Below are positions 56,551-64,000 of a DNA stretch of 64,000 bases, one piece after another. Positions within the stretch are counted from its first letter, which is position 1. The number at the start of each line of letters is the position of its first letter. Source of the stretch: Saccharomonospora piscinae. GTDB lineage: Bacteria > Actinomycetota > Actinomycetes > Mycobacteriales > Pseudonocardiaceae. The stretch covers positions 248,001 through 312,000 of the forward strand of contig NZ_VCEK01000002.1 of NCBI RefSeq assembly GCF_005862235.1, read 5' to 3'. The position numbers and the translations under genes are program-made. Under the pieces are notes generated by a model. It worked only from the letters and a program-made list of their open reading frames with translations, did no database searches and was not told where the DNA came from.

Positions 56551-57425
56551 GCGGTGATCTCCTCGCCGCGCGCCCATTGGGCCTCGAACACCTGCGTGAA
56601 TGTCTCGAACAGGCCCGGAGTGCCCGTCTGCTTCTCGGCCACGATCGTCGGCGACTCCACCCCGCGTGCATCGGGCAAGTATGGCTGGACGACGCAAGTG
56701 GCGTCGTCGATCACGGTGATGTTGAACCGTACGACCTCGTCGTAGGTGCGGATGCGCAGGTTGAGCTGCGCATCCGGCGAGAGCTTGCCGTGGAGACGGT
56801 GCAAGGTCTGGATGTTTAGCGCGGTCAACGTGGACAAGACACCTTCCGGATGGCCCTCTTCGCGTTCGCGCTCCCTGATGTGGTGGCCGTTGGGGTCGAG
56901 GAACAGGCACTCGACGACGGTGCCGGTTTCGAGCAGGTTGAGTAGCGACTTGTCCGGGTAGCTCTGGCACAGCAGGTTGAGTGACAGCCCGACCATGCTG
57001 ATCCGCTCGGCGTTGTCGAACAGCTTGTGCGGGGGCAACTCGTGGGTGAAGGCGGGTCGGCTGGGGAACACGGCCGTCACATCGGCTATGCCGCGCTCGA
57101 TCGTAGCCGAGGAGTTCGGCGCTCGTGCGGCGGTGGCCGTGGGTGGCTCGGGAACGAACTCGATGCCGCCCGTGTGTTCCTGGAACAACTGCTCGGCGGT
57201 CCAGCCGGGGAACATCGCTTCGAGCACGCGGCAGTGGTCGGCGTAGGGCAAGCCACGCAGATCGCGCGACAACCACCGGTAGAACTGCGCCTTGCTGGGC
57301 CAGCTCCCGACCAGCTCGGCGTCCAACTGCTTGGCGAGCTTGTCGTACTCCTTGCAGAACGCGCGGTGCCCTTGCAGGTGTCGCTGCCGCAGCAGCACCT
57401 TGAGCACGATCGGCCGGTCAGCCAT
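56547..57425 (-). CDS. DUF5919-type regulator-like protein
   Basis: 292 residues from the ATG at 57425. The N-terminal about 75 residues (LKVLLRQRHLQGHRAFCKEY, WPSKAQFYRWLS) form a helix-turn-helix-like unit. The C-terminal domain has HKLFDNAERISMVGLSLNLL, CLFLDPNGHHIREREREEGH and CVVQPYLPDARGVESPTIV, which matches DUF5919 proteins seen on Streptomyces islands, sometimes with a phosphatase. It lacks the phospholipase D HxK motif although its fold resembles that family. Direct repeats at 57473 may be its binding site. Confidence 0.7.
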   Translation of the reverse strand: MADRPIVLKVLLRQRHLQGHRAFCKEYDKLAKQLDAELVGSWPSKAQFYRWLSRDLRGLPYADHCRVLEAMFPGWTAEQLFQEHTGGIEFVPEPPTATAARAPNSSATIERGIADVTAVFPSRPAFTHELPPHKLFDNAERISMVGLSLNLLCQSYPDKSLLNLLETGTVVECLFLDPNGHHIREREREEGHPEGVLSTLTALNIQTLHRLHGKLSPDAQLNLRIRTYDEVVRFNITVIDDATCVVQPYLPDARGVESPTIVAEKQTGTPGLFETFTQVFEAQWARGEEITA

Positions 57426-57472
57426 GCCGTCTCTTCCCGCCCGTCGTCGGTCGCGAAACGACGCTACCACCG

Positions 57473-57492
57473 AGACGAGACACAGACGAGAC
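57473..57492. promoter_or_regulatory. Direct repeats upstream of the DUF5919 gene
   Basis: AGACGAGAC occurs twice (57473-57481 and 57484-57492), 11 bases apart, one helical turn, about 50 bases before the start codon on the minus strand. Confidence 0.4.
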
Positions 57493-57715
57493 TCAATGAG
57501 TACAGAAAGTTCTGGATGCGACACGCACGGTGTCGCGACGTGACCCTCACTTGACCGACAGTGCTGGAGCAAAGCCGCGAAGGCGGCCCATAGCGAGTGA
57601 AGCACGGAAAGGGTCACGAACACAGATGGCGGTTGTGCAGCCGGTTCTGTGCGGCCTCCCGATCGTGTGTCGGGGCGTCGGTGGCGCGGTCCTGACTAAC
57701 GGGAGAGGAGTGAAC

Positions 57716-57982
57716 GTGTCGTTCGATGTGACGCTGTATCCGAGTTCGGCGCCGGGGCACCGGACGTTCTGCTTCGTGGACGAGGAGGCCACGTTGGTCG
57801 TGTATTCGGGCCCGGATTGCCTGTCGATCGTGGCGCCCTCGGACCCAGCGGAATGGCCGGGGTTCGGGCGCTTCCTGGGAGACCTCGGTAGAGCCGCTGC
57901 GGAGCTGGCCGAATGGTTCGGTCGCCCGAATTCATCGCAGGGCGCTGCATCGAGGGTGACAGTGGCGGACAGGGAGGTCTGA
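57716..57982 (+). CDS. Small island protein, function unknown
   Basis: 88 residues from a GTG with GGAGAGGAG seven bases upstream; a second in-frame GTG lies two codons earlier. It opens MSFDVTLYPSSAPGHRTFCF-like (beta strand) and ends in a helical segment FLGDLGRAAAELAEWFG. Not recognised. Its stop overlaps the ATG of the next gene, so the two form a pair divergent from the DUF5919 unit, a layout common on actinomycete islands. Confidence 0.55.
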   Translation: MSFDVTLYPSSAPGHRTFCFVDEEATLVVYSGPDCLSIVAPSDPAEWPGFGRFLGDLGRAAAELAEWFGRPNSSQGAASRVTVADREV

Positions 57983-58248
57983 TGACGGCCGAAGCGGTAG
58001 AGGAAGTGCGGACGCTGTACCAGGCGCACCTTGCACTGGGAGCGATCCGCCCGGCCTCGGAGGCTTCAGCAACGGAGTGGCGGCGGTACTACCTACGGAG
58101 CACGCGCGTGTACGCCGAGGTCGCGGAGATCGATCGTGGACACCACCACGAGGCCATGTACTGGGCCGACCGGGAACGCCGCATGGCCGAGTTGATCGAG
58201 CGCACGGGTGTCCATGACGGCCCGGGACGGACGGTCAAGATCAAGTAG
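57982..58248 (+). CDS. AMED_5909-like small protein
   Basis: 88 residues. The pattern TLYQAHLALGAIRP, EWRRYYLRSTRVYAEVAEID, HHHEAMYWADRERRMAELIE resembles the AMED_5909 family of small helical proteins from Pseudonocardiaceae (from memory; no search possible). Function is unknown. ATG at 57982 with GGGAGG six bases upstream. Confidence 0.55.
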   Translation: MTAEAVEEVRTLYQAHLALGAIRPASEASATEWRRYYLRSTRVYAEVAEIDRGHHHEAMYWADRERRMAELIERTGVHDGPGRTVKIK

Positions 58249-58609
58249 GCCGAAAATCGAGAAGAACTCACGAACGTGCGGGCGGGGCGCGTGCGGCGAT
58301 GCCGCGCGTCCTCGTTCGCCTGTCCTTACCAAGGCGCAGAAGCGGATTTCCTGGATATCAAACTGTTTACGATCATGCGCTGTCCATACCAGACGGAGTA
58401 GACAGGTTCAGGGTAGACGCCCCCGACAGCGGTGGTTGTCAATCGAAGGTTCGGCGCCTTCACACGACTTGGTCGTTGCTGGGGTGTGGGAACCCGGCCA
58501 CCGCTGGTGCCCTGGAAGGGCTGTTCGCTGACCCGTCCACCGGCAACGGTGGGGATGAAGTGAGGACTTGACCTTGGGGGGGGGCGACACAGAACGAATT
58601 CACCTGCCA

Positions 58610-58653
58610 CTTCGGTGGGCCGCCTGGGACTCGAACCCAGAACCTATGGATTA
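58610..58653. repeat. Attachment-site repeat inside tRNA-Lys
   Basis: The near-end copy of the 44-bp repeat, overlapping the tRNA-Lys gene from the anticodon loop through the 3' end. The tRNA remains whole, so integration restored it. Confidence 0.92.
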
Positions 58654-58688
58654 AAAGTCCACAGCTCTGCCAATTGAGCTAACGGCCC
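58616..58688 (-). tRNA. tRNA-Lys (TTT)
   Basis: A 73-base cloverleaf on the minus strand. Acceptor GGGCCGT pairs with GCGGCCC, the anticodon loop is CTTTTAA (TTT), and the T-arm is TGGGTTCGAGTCCCA. The island lies on its 3' side. Confidence 0.95.
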
Positions 58689-58871
58689 TCGCCCGACAGT
58701 CTAGCGGGAGGCCGCCTCGCTCTCGCGCGGCTGGGTCGCGGCAGCGCCTCGTCGCACGTCGCTGTGCCTCGCCTCACAGTCCTGGCCGAAACCGGCCCCC
58801 ACCCCCGCGCATCCAAGCGGACGACCATCGACAGCAGTGGTCATCGCTCCCCACGAGGGAAGGGTCGTGAC

Positions 58872-59225
58872 ATGGCAGGCTTCGGCGCGGATCTGGACAG
58901 ACTTCGCAGCGCCGCGGGATACGTGGCGGACGCGGCGGAACTCGCGGGCTCGGCGGGCACGGGGGTGAGCGACAACCAGGTCGACGCCCCACGGCCCTTG
59001 CCGATCCCGGAATTTCCGTTCGGCTTCGGCGGCGGCGGTGGCAGCGCCGCGCACGTGTTCGGTGACTCGCTCGGGTTCGACGCTATCGCGTTCGCGTACT
59101 CGCGCCACGTCGATGCGGTGCGCGGGCACCTGTCCGAGTTACGGGAGAGCGCCGAGGCCGGCAGCAAGGCGCTGGATGCGGTGGCGGGGCTCTACGAGCG
59201 CGCCGACGAGTCCGGGAAGCTGTGA
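58872..59225 (+). CDS. ESX-type secretion target, EspC-like
   Basis: 117 residues. Helical N-terminus (GADLDRLRSAAGYVADAAEL), a Gly/Pro-rich loop in the middle and a C-terminal helix (RHVDAVRGHLSELRESAEAG) with ALDAVAGLYERADES, the pattern of EspC/'type VII secretion target' proteins. No signal peptide. ATG at 58872. The next gene starts ten bases on and is its probable partner. No EccC/EccB secretion gene lies in the window. Confidence 0.75.
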   Translation: MAGFGADLDRLRSAAGYVADAAELAGSAGTGVSDNQVDAPRPLPIPEFPFGFGGGGGSAAHVFGDSLGFDAIAFAYSRHVDAVRGHLSELRESAEAGSKALDAVAGLYERADESGKL

Positions 59226-59235
59226 GGGGGCGGCG

Positions 59236-60279
59236 GTGAGCGACGAGATCGACCGCGCCACGCTGCTCGACGGCGTCGACGACGAGCTGCGCGACGCGGC
59301 GAACAAGGCCCTCGACGCGGTGGACCTGTTGAAGATGTGCGGTTTTCCCGCCGAATGGGTCACGCGGCCACTGGAGGAGTCCAAGCCCCGCGTGGTCCGG
59401 CCGTTCCGCGTCATGTCGGGCCACGACATCGACGGCATGACCGACCTCATCGAGGGCTACGAGTCGACCCTGCGGCAGTTCACGCCCAACATGCGGGCCG
59501 ACGATCCGGAGGAACTGCCGGAGCTGCGCCGGGCCTACGACCTGCTGAGCGAGAACTGGTACGGCGACGGCGCCGAGGCCGCCACGCTGTACGTCGCGAA
59601 TCTGTCCCAGGCCTACCAGGGCAGCGCTCTGCTGATCAGCGAGGTGGCCGGTGGCGCGATCGCCGCGCGCGAGATCATCGCCACCGCGCGGGAGGATCTG
59701 ACGGAGCTCGCCGACACCTTCTACGCGGCGGCCGAGCAGTACGCCGAGAGCAAGAAGAGCAACAGCCCCGCATGGGGGCGCATGGCCGCGTGGGCGACGG
59801 TCGGCGTCGCCGTGGGTCTGCTCACCGGTGGTGTGGCGGGCGTGGTGGGGGCCGTCGGCGGTATCGCGGGTTCACTGATCGCGGGCGAGGTCGCGAAGGC
59901 CGACGCCGGTTCGGTCGCCGGTGACAGTGCGGACGAGGTGGTCACGTCGTACCTCGAACAGGCCGACGCACTGCTGGACAAGACGACGGAGACCGCCGAG
60001 GAGCTCGCACGGAAAATCGACGACCGCATCGGCAAGATCTCGGAGCACCCGATTCCGCCACCACCGGACGTGAGCCCCGGGCCCGCCTTCGATCCCGACG
60101 ACTTCCGCACCGACACCCTGCCGGGCGACATCGAACGGAACGTCCGGGACGCCAACGTGGACATCGCCGCGGGCGGCGGCCAGGCGGGCAGCGCCGGTGG
60201 CGGCCGGATCAGCAACCGGCTCGCGGGCGGCGACGACAGCGAGGACAGCGGCGCACCGGAGCAGACCGCGTCAACGTGA
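59236..60279 (+). CDS. WXG-like ESX-associated protein with glycine-rich hydrophobic centre
   Basis: 347 residues; GTG with GAGGGGG upstream. The N-terminal half (to about 175) is helical, with LLSENWYGDGAEAATLYVA near 112 carrying a W-x-G (WYG) turn typical of WXG100 proteins, followed by long helices. A hydrophobic Gly/Val stretch lies at about 182-220 (GVAVGLLTGGVAGVVGAVGG), perhaps membrane-inserting. The C-terminus is Pro/Asp-rich and disordered. Probably secreted together with the preceding EspC-like protein; a toxin-delivery or pore-like role is possible, but no enzymatic domain is seen. Confidence 0.65.
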   Translation: MSDEIDRATLLDGVDDELRDAANKALDAVDLLKMCGFPAEWVTRPLEESKPRVVRPFRVMSGHDIDGMTDLIEGYESTLRQFTPNMRADDPEELPELRRAYDLLSENWYGDGAEAATLYVANLSQAYQGSALLISEVAGGAIAAREIIATAREDLTELADTFYAAAEQYAESKKSNSPAWGRMAAWATVGVAVGLLTGGVAGVVGAVGGIAGSLIAGEVAKADAGSVAGDSADEVVTSYLEQADALLDKTTETAEELARKIDDRIGKISEHPIPPPPDVSPGPAFDPDDFRTDTLPGDIERNVRDANVDIAAGGGQAGSAGGGRISNRLAGGDDSEDSGAPEQTAST

Positions 60280-60284
60280 CGACG

Positions 60285-60323
60285 CGTGCCCCGGCCGCAC
60301 CTCGTCGTGCGGTGCGGGGCACG
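60285..60323. terminator. Terminator after the ESX pair
   Basis: CGTGCCCC...CCGCAC pairs with GTGCGG...GGGGCACG (8 + 6 bp, small internal bulge) six bases after the stop. Confidence 0.65.
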
Positions 60324-60341
60324 CGGCGAACATCGGAGAAT

Positions 60342-60413
60342 TCAGCACTTGCTGCAGCAGCCGCAACTCGGCCCGCTGCAAGCACCACAACAGCTACACC
60401 CACTCATGGCCAT
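60342..60413 (-). CDS. 23-codon cysteine-rich ORF
   Basis: On the minus strand ATG at 60413 (or two codons later) opens MAMSGCSCCGACSGPSCGCCSKC, 9 Cys in 23 residues, with GAGGG in front. It could be a tiny metal-binding peptide or a Cys-rich leader. Against it: codons end in T more often than is usual here, and the underlying sequence is CAG/GCA-like low complexity, which by itself yields Cys in this frame. It lies in a 325-base gap without other genes. Confidence 0.3.
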   Translation of the reverse strand: MAMSGCSCCGACSGPSCGCCSKC

Positions 60414-60604
60414 CACCACCCTCTTCGGGACGTGTTCCTGCCACTGGACCACGCTATGGACCGCGCCCCGCTCGCGACACCACTGCCAGGGTGAACCCGC
60501 CGGTGCCCCTGCGTAACCCGGCCCCCGCGGCGAGGCAGCCCCCTCAGCACGGCCAGTCGGTTGACAGATGCCCACCCCCGGTCGCGGCCCATAGCGTCGC
60601 TGCC

Positions 60605-61213
60605 ATGACAACGACAACCAGCACGACAGCCAGCACGCAGCAGACCACCGCTTCCACCACGCGGCTGCGGCTCGCCGTCATCATCGGCAGTGTCCGCACC
60701 GATCGGTTCGGCACCGTGCCGGCCGGATGGTTCGCCGGGCGGGCCTCCGCCCACGGCGACTACGACGTCGACGTCATCGATCTCGCCGACTACGACCTGC
60801 CGGTGTCCATGGACGAGAACGACGACGTCGCCGCGCTCGGCGCACGACTGGCGGAGGCCGACGCGTTCGTGGTCGCCACACCGGAGTACAACCACAGCTT
60901 CCCGGCGGGATTGAAGAACGCCATCGACCACTTCCACGCGGAGTGGCAGGCCAAGCCCGTCGCGCTGCTGTCCTACGGCGGCACGTCGGGTGGGCTGCGC
61001 GCCGTGGAACACCTCCGCCTGGTCTTCGCCGAGCTGCACGCCGTGACGATGCGCAACTCGCTCAGCTTCCACAACGTCTGGGGCCTGTTCGACGACACCG
61101 GTGCGCCGAAGGACGAGTCGACCGCGACGGCCGCGAAGCAGCTGCTCGACCAGCTGCGCTGGTGGGCTGTGGCACTGCGCGACGCTCGACACGCTCATCC
61201 GTACGGGGCATGA
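60605..61213 (+). CDS. NADPH-dependent FMN reductase-family protein
   Basis: 202 residues. Flavodoxin-like fold with LRLAVIIGSVRTDRFGTVPA (FMN phosphate loop), VVATPEYNHSFPAGLKNAID (the 'PEYN' signature) and LLSYGGTSGGLRAVEHLR near 120. The first 20 residues are a Thr/Ser run that is probably disordered. Quinone, azo or chromate reduction is typical. ATG at 60605. The LuxR gene follows 55 bases later in the same direction. Confidence 0.9.
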   Translation: MTTTTSTTASTQQTTASTTRLRLAVIIGSVRTDRFGTVPAGWFAGRASAHGDYDVDVIDLADYDLPVSMDENDDVAALGARLAEADAFVVATPEYNHSFPAGLKNAIDHFHAEWQAKPVALLSYGGTSGGLRAVEHLRLVFAELHAVTMRNSLSFHNVWGLFDDTGAPKDESTATAAKQLLDQLRWWAVALRDARHAHPYGA

Positions 61214-61268
61214 GCTGCGGCGACGCCGAGTTGACCTCGACCATACTCGAGGTTGCAGGCTGTGGCAC

Positions 61269-63971
61269 ATGCAGTCGGAACAACTGTGGGGACGGGCCGG
61301 AGACCTGGCGACCGTGGCGGAGCTGCTGGCCTCGGCTCGGCGGGGCGAGGGCGGAGCTCTCGTCCTGCGCGGCGAGGCCGGGATCGGCAAGACCGCGCTC
61401 TTGCGTCACGTCACAGCGTGGGAGAGCGACCTGACGGTCCTGTCGGGCACCGGAGTCGAGCCGGAGTCGGCGCTGCCGTTCTCCGGTCTGCACCTGCTGT
61501 TGCGGCGGGTGGAGCACCGGCTCGACGAGCTGGCGGGCGAGCACGCCGCCACGCTGCGGCAGGCACTCGGGCTGGGGCGGCCGGACGATCCGCCGGCCGA
61601 CCGCCACCGGGTCACCCTGGCGACGCTCGCGCTGGTCACCGCGCTCGCCGCCGAGCGGCCCCTGCTCGTGGCCGTGGACGACGCGCACTGGCTGGACCGC
61701 GCGTCGCTGGACGTGCTCGGGTTCGTCGCACGTCGCCTCGGCACCGTGCGAGCGGCGTTGCTGCTGACGGCCCGCGACGGCCACGCGCCCGCCCTGTCCC
61801 TGCCGGGTGTCGCCGACCACCGCCTGCCCACGCTGGGTGACGACGACGCCCACGCCGTGCTGGCCGCGCATGCCGGTGATCTCCCGGGGCACGTGCGGCG
61901 CCAGGTCGTCGCGGAGGCACAGGGCAATCCGCTGGCGCTGCACGAGCTGCCGGCGGCGCGCAGGCAGGGTCACCCGGCCGCCACCGGACCGGTGCAGAGC
62001 ACGTTGCGGCTCTCGTTCGCGGATCGCGTCGCAGCGCTCCCCCACGCCACGCGCCTGCTCGTGACCGTCGCCGCGGCCGACGGCACCGGCGATGCCGCGA
62101 CCGTGCTCGCGGCCGCCACCACCCTGGGTGCGGGACCCGCCGACCTGACCGCGGCCGAGCGGGCCGAGCTGCTGGAGTTCCGGGAGACCCGCCTCGAGTT
62201 CCGCCATCCCCTCGTGCGCGCCGCCGCGTGCGGGGCGGCGTCGGTGACCGAACGGCTCACCGTGCACCGGGCGCTGGCCGCCGCACTCACGGCACCGGAG
62301 GACGCCGACCGCAGGGCGTGGCACCTCGCGTCCGCCACCACAGGGCGGGACGCCGACGTCGCCGCCGCGCTGGAAAGCACCGCCGAACACGCACGGGCCA
62401 GGGGCGGCTCCGTCGCGGTCGCCTCCGCCTACGAGCGGGCCGCCGCGCTGAGCACCACCGCGTGCGAGAGGACGCGCAGACTGGTGGCGGCAGCCCGGGC
62501 GGCGGCGGACGCGGGCCAGCCCGACCGCGCGCTCGATCTCGTGCGGCAGGCCGAGCGGTACTGTCCCACCCCGGCCGCGGGAGCGTGGACCGCGATGATC
62601 CACGCCGTGATCGCCGACGACCAGGACCGATCCGGCGAGTCCTACCGGGTGTTGACGGACGCAGCCCATGCCGTCGCGGCCGACGATCCCGAACTGGCCG
62701 GCGGCCTGGTGTTCTGGGCCGCGCACTCGGCGTGGACGGCGAACGAGCCGGCGTTGATGGAGCAGGCCGCGCAGCTCGCGCGACGGTGGGAGCTGCCCAC
62801 GGCCTCGTCGGCGTGGCGCCTGGTGCGGGCGGGCAGGGGCACGGCGACGGCGCGCAGGTCCGCGTTACGGGAGCTACTCACCGACGCCGGCACGCTGTTC
62901 GGCGGGTGCTGCGACCGGCCGCTGGCCCTGCGGGGCCGGACGACGGTCGCCGAGTGGCACCTCCTCGCAGGCGACCACCTTCAGGCTCGAACGGTCGCCG
63001 ACGACGTCGTGCGTGCCGCCAGGGCCGAGTGCGCGGCGGGCGTGCTCGCCCCGGCACTGGCGGTGCTCGCGGACGCGGAACTGAGGCTGGGCCTGCACGC
63101 GCAGGCCCGCGCCACGGCCACCGAGGGGCTGCGCCTCGCCGAGGAGAGCAGCCAGGCCCGCGCGGTGTCGGCGTTGTCGGGAGTGCTGGCGCGCCTGGCG
63201 GCGCTGGCCGGAGACACCGAGGCGCTCTCGGCGCACGCGCCGCGCGCCGACGTCGGCGACGCCACCCACGCACTCGCCTCACTCGATCTGGGCCACGGCA
63301 GGCACGACGCCGCGGTGCAGCGACTGGTCACCGTGTCCGCCGACACGCCACGCGACGCGGCGGATCTGGCCGAAGCGGTGGCGCGCGCACACCACACCGG
63401 GGCCGACGCGAGCTGGTGGCACGACGTCCGCGAGCGGGCGGAGCGCGCGGTCGCCGGACTCGACCCGGCCGGGGCCGTGGCGCTGCGCGGCCTGGCCCTG
63501 CTGGCCGAAGCGCGCTCGGCGGAGGAAGCCGACGCCCTGTTCACCCGCGCTCTCGACGCCCATGACGCCGAGCCACGGCAGGTCTTCGAGCGCGCCCGCA
63601 CCGACCTGGCGTACGGCGAGTGGTTGCGGCGCAGGCGGAGGGCGACGGAGGCACGGACTCACCTGCGCGCCGCCGTAACGGGGTTCGAGAGCCTGGGCGC
63701 GCGGCCGTGGTCCGCACGAGCGCGCACGGAACTGCGCGCGAGTGGGGAGAGCCTCGTCAGCGCTCCCACACGCGCTGCCGACGTCGAGGCCCGGCTCACC
63801 CCGCAGGAGCGGCGCATCGTCGGCCTCGCGGCCACCGGCCTGAGCAACCGGGACATCGGCACCCGGCTGTTCCTCAGTCCGCGCACCGTCGGTTACCACC
63901 TGTACAAGGCGTATCCGAAGCTGGGGGTGTCGTCGCGGGGAGAGCTGGCCGGGCTCGGCCTGGCGGGCTGA
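61269..63971 (+). CDS. Large LuxR-family regulator with AAA ATPase domain (LAL type)
   Basis: 900 residues. Walker A VLRGEAGIGKTALLRHV near 35, Walker B LLVAVDDAHWLDRAS near 135, then a long TPR-like helical region (about 330-830). The C-terminal GerE helix-turn-helix is LTPQERRIVGLAATGLSNRD, IGTRLFLSPRTVGYHLYKAYPKLGVSSR near 840-890. ATG at 61269; an in-frame extension upstream overlaps the reductase. LAL proteins activate catabolic or antibiotic pathways in response to inducers sensed by the helical part. The ligand here is unknown; no pathway genes follow within the window. Confidence 0.92.
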   Translation: MQSEQLWGRAGDLATVAELLASARRGEGGALVLRGEAGIGKTALLRHVTAWESDLTVLSGTGVEPESALPFSGLHLLLRRVEHRLDELAGEHAATLRQALGLGRPDDPPADRHRVTLATLALVTALAAERPLLVAVDDAHWLDRASLDVLGFVARRLGTVRAALLLTARDGHAPALSLPGVADHRLPTLGDDDAHAVLAAHAGDLPGHVRRQVVAEAQGNPLALHELPAARRQGHPAATGPVQSTLRLSFADRVAALPHATRLLVTVAAADGTGDAATVLAAATTLGAGPADLTAAERAELLEFRETRLEFRHPLVRAAACGAASVTERLTVHRALAAALTAPEDADRRAWHLASATTGRDADVAAALESTAEHARARGGSVAVASAYERAAALSTTACERTRRLVAAARAAADAGQPDRALDLVRQAERYCPTPAAGAWTAMIHAVIADDQDRSGESYRVLTDAAHAVAADDPELAGGLVFWAAHSAWTANEPALMEQAAQLARRWELPTASSAWRLVRAGRGTATARRSALRELLTDAGTLFGGCCDRPLALRGRTTVAEWHLLAGDHLQARTVADDVVRAARAECAAGVLAPALAVLADAELRLGLHAQARATATEGLRLAEESSQARAVSALSGVLARLAALAGDTEALSAHAPRADVGDATHALASLDLGHGRHDAAVQRLVTVSADTPRDAADLAEAVARAHHTGADASWWHDVRERAERAVAGLDPAGAVALRGLALLAEARSAEEADALFTRALDAHDAEPRQVFERARTDLAYGEWLRRRRRATEARTHLRAAVTGFESLGARPWSARARTELRASGESLVSAPTRAADVEARLTPQERRIVGLAATGLSNRDIGTRLFLSPRTVGYHLYKAYPKLGVSSRGELAGLGLAG

Positions 63972-64000
63972 GCAGCGGCGGGTCGTGTCACACTGCGCAC

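Larger units (their letters stand above)
53539..58609. mobile_element. Integrative element (genomic island) in tRNA-Lys, integrase missing
   Basis: Bounded by 44-bp perfect direct repeats (53495-53538 and 58610-58653). Cargo: an RRQRL-motif-like short ORF, the AT-rich DUF262 gene, an inositol-monophosphatase gene, a DUF5919-type regulator and two small genes of actinomycete-island type. I find no tyrosine or serine recombinase, excisionase, relaxase or FtsK-type translocase. It is therefore a remnant of an AICE-like element, or one mobilised in trans. Internal 53944-54258 and 58249-58609 hold no gene I can support; a GC palindrome lies at 54190-54208. Confidence 0.8.

Overview
The window is high-G+C, gene-dense DNA with many GTG/TTG starts and chains of ATGA/GTGA overlaps. 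A pknG-glnH-glnX operon, a conservon (cvnA-D), ESX-type small proteins and a BlaI/M56 pair point to an actinomycete, most likely of the family Pseudonocardiaceae (Saccharomonospora/Amycolatopsis-like). That placement is inferred from gene content; no rRNA or taxonomic marker lies in the window.

Layout. 0-5 kb: 5' end of a ketosynthase gene, a PAS/GGDEF/EAL c-di-GMP protein, and an AAA ATPase behind a compact palindromic promoter region. 5-12 kb: lutABC (lactate oxidation) with a small LuxR-type gene, an FAD monooxygenase, a cytidine-deaminase-like enzyme, an EamA exporter and an ArsR/VOC pair. 12.3-12.6 kb: tRNA-Phe, tRNA-Asp and tRNA-Glu. 13-18 kb: cold-shock protein, L,D-transpeptidase lipoprotein, thioesterase and metallophosphatase. 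18-22.7 kb: pknG-glnH-glnX, an amino-acid-sensing kinase system. 23-27 kb: BlaI/M56 regulators with two look-alike operators in front of small membrane genes, then a putative secreted toxin and immunity pair. 27-31 kb: MMPL transporter with divergent MarR regulator, and homocysteine methyltransferase.

30.9-42.3 kb is the most unusual block: two divergent operons. One carries four tandem, overlapping, paralogous GNAT/FemAB-like acyltransferase genes plus a short gene resembling a remnant of an adenylate-forming enzyme. The other carries a leader ORF, a polyprenyl-phosphate-sugar type GT2, an ATP-grasp ligase, a flippase-like membrane protein, a NodU/CmcH carbamoyltransferase and a membrane protein. 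Together they look like an envelope or natural-product pathway that I do not recognise.

42.4-50 kb: isopentenyl-diphosphate isomerase, the complete conservon, then a DMATS-type aromatic prenyltransferase with tryptophanase (prenyl-indole chemistry). 50-53 kb: lipoprotein, HxlR/SDR divergent pair, a nuclease-like protein and a YunG-like protein. 53.5-58.7 kb: a roughly 5.1 kb island bounded by a 44-bp perfect repeat of the 3' half of tRNA-Lys. It holds an atypically AT-rich DUF262 gene, an inositol-monophosphatase/DUF5919 pair and small actinomycete-island genes, but no recognisable integrase. 58.8-64 kb: ESX-type proteins, a tiny Cys-rich ORF, an FMN reductase and a large LuxR (LAL) regulator.

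A 21-bp repeat with a palindromic core occurs at four separated loci, each at or next to the 3' end of a gene. In one case it is translated as the C-terminal tail of the protein.
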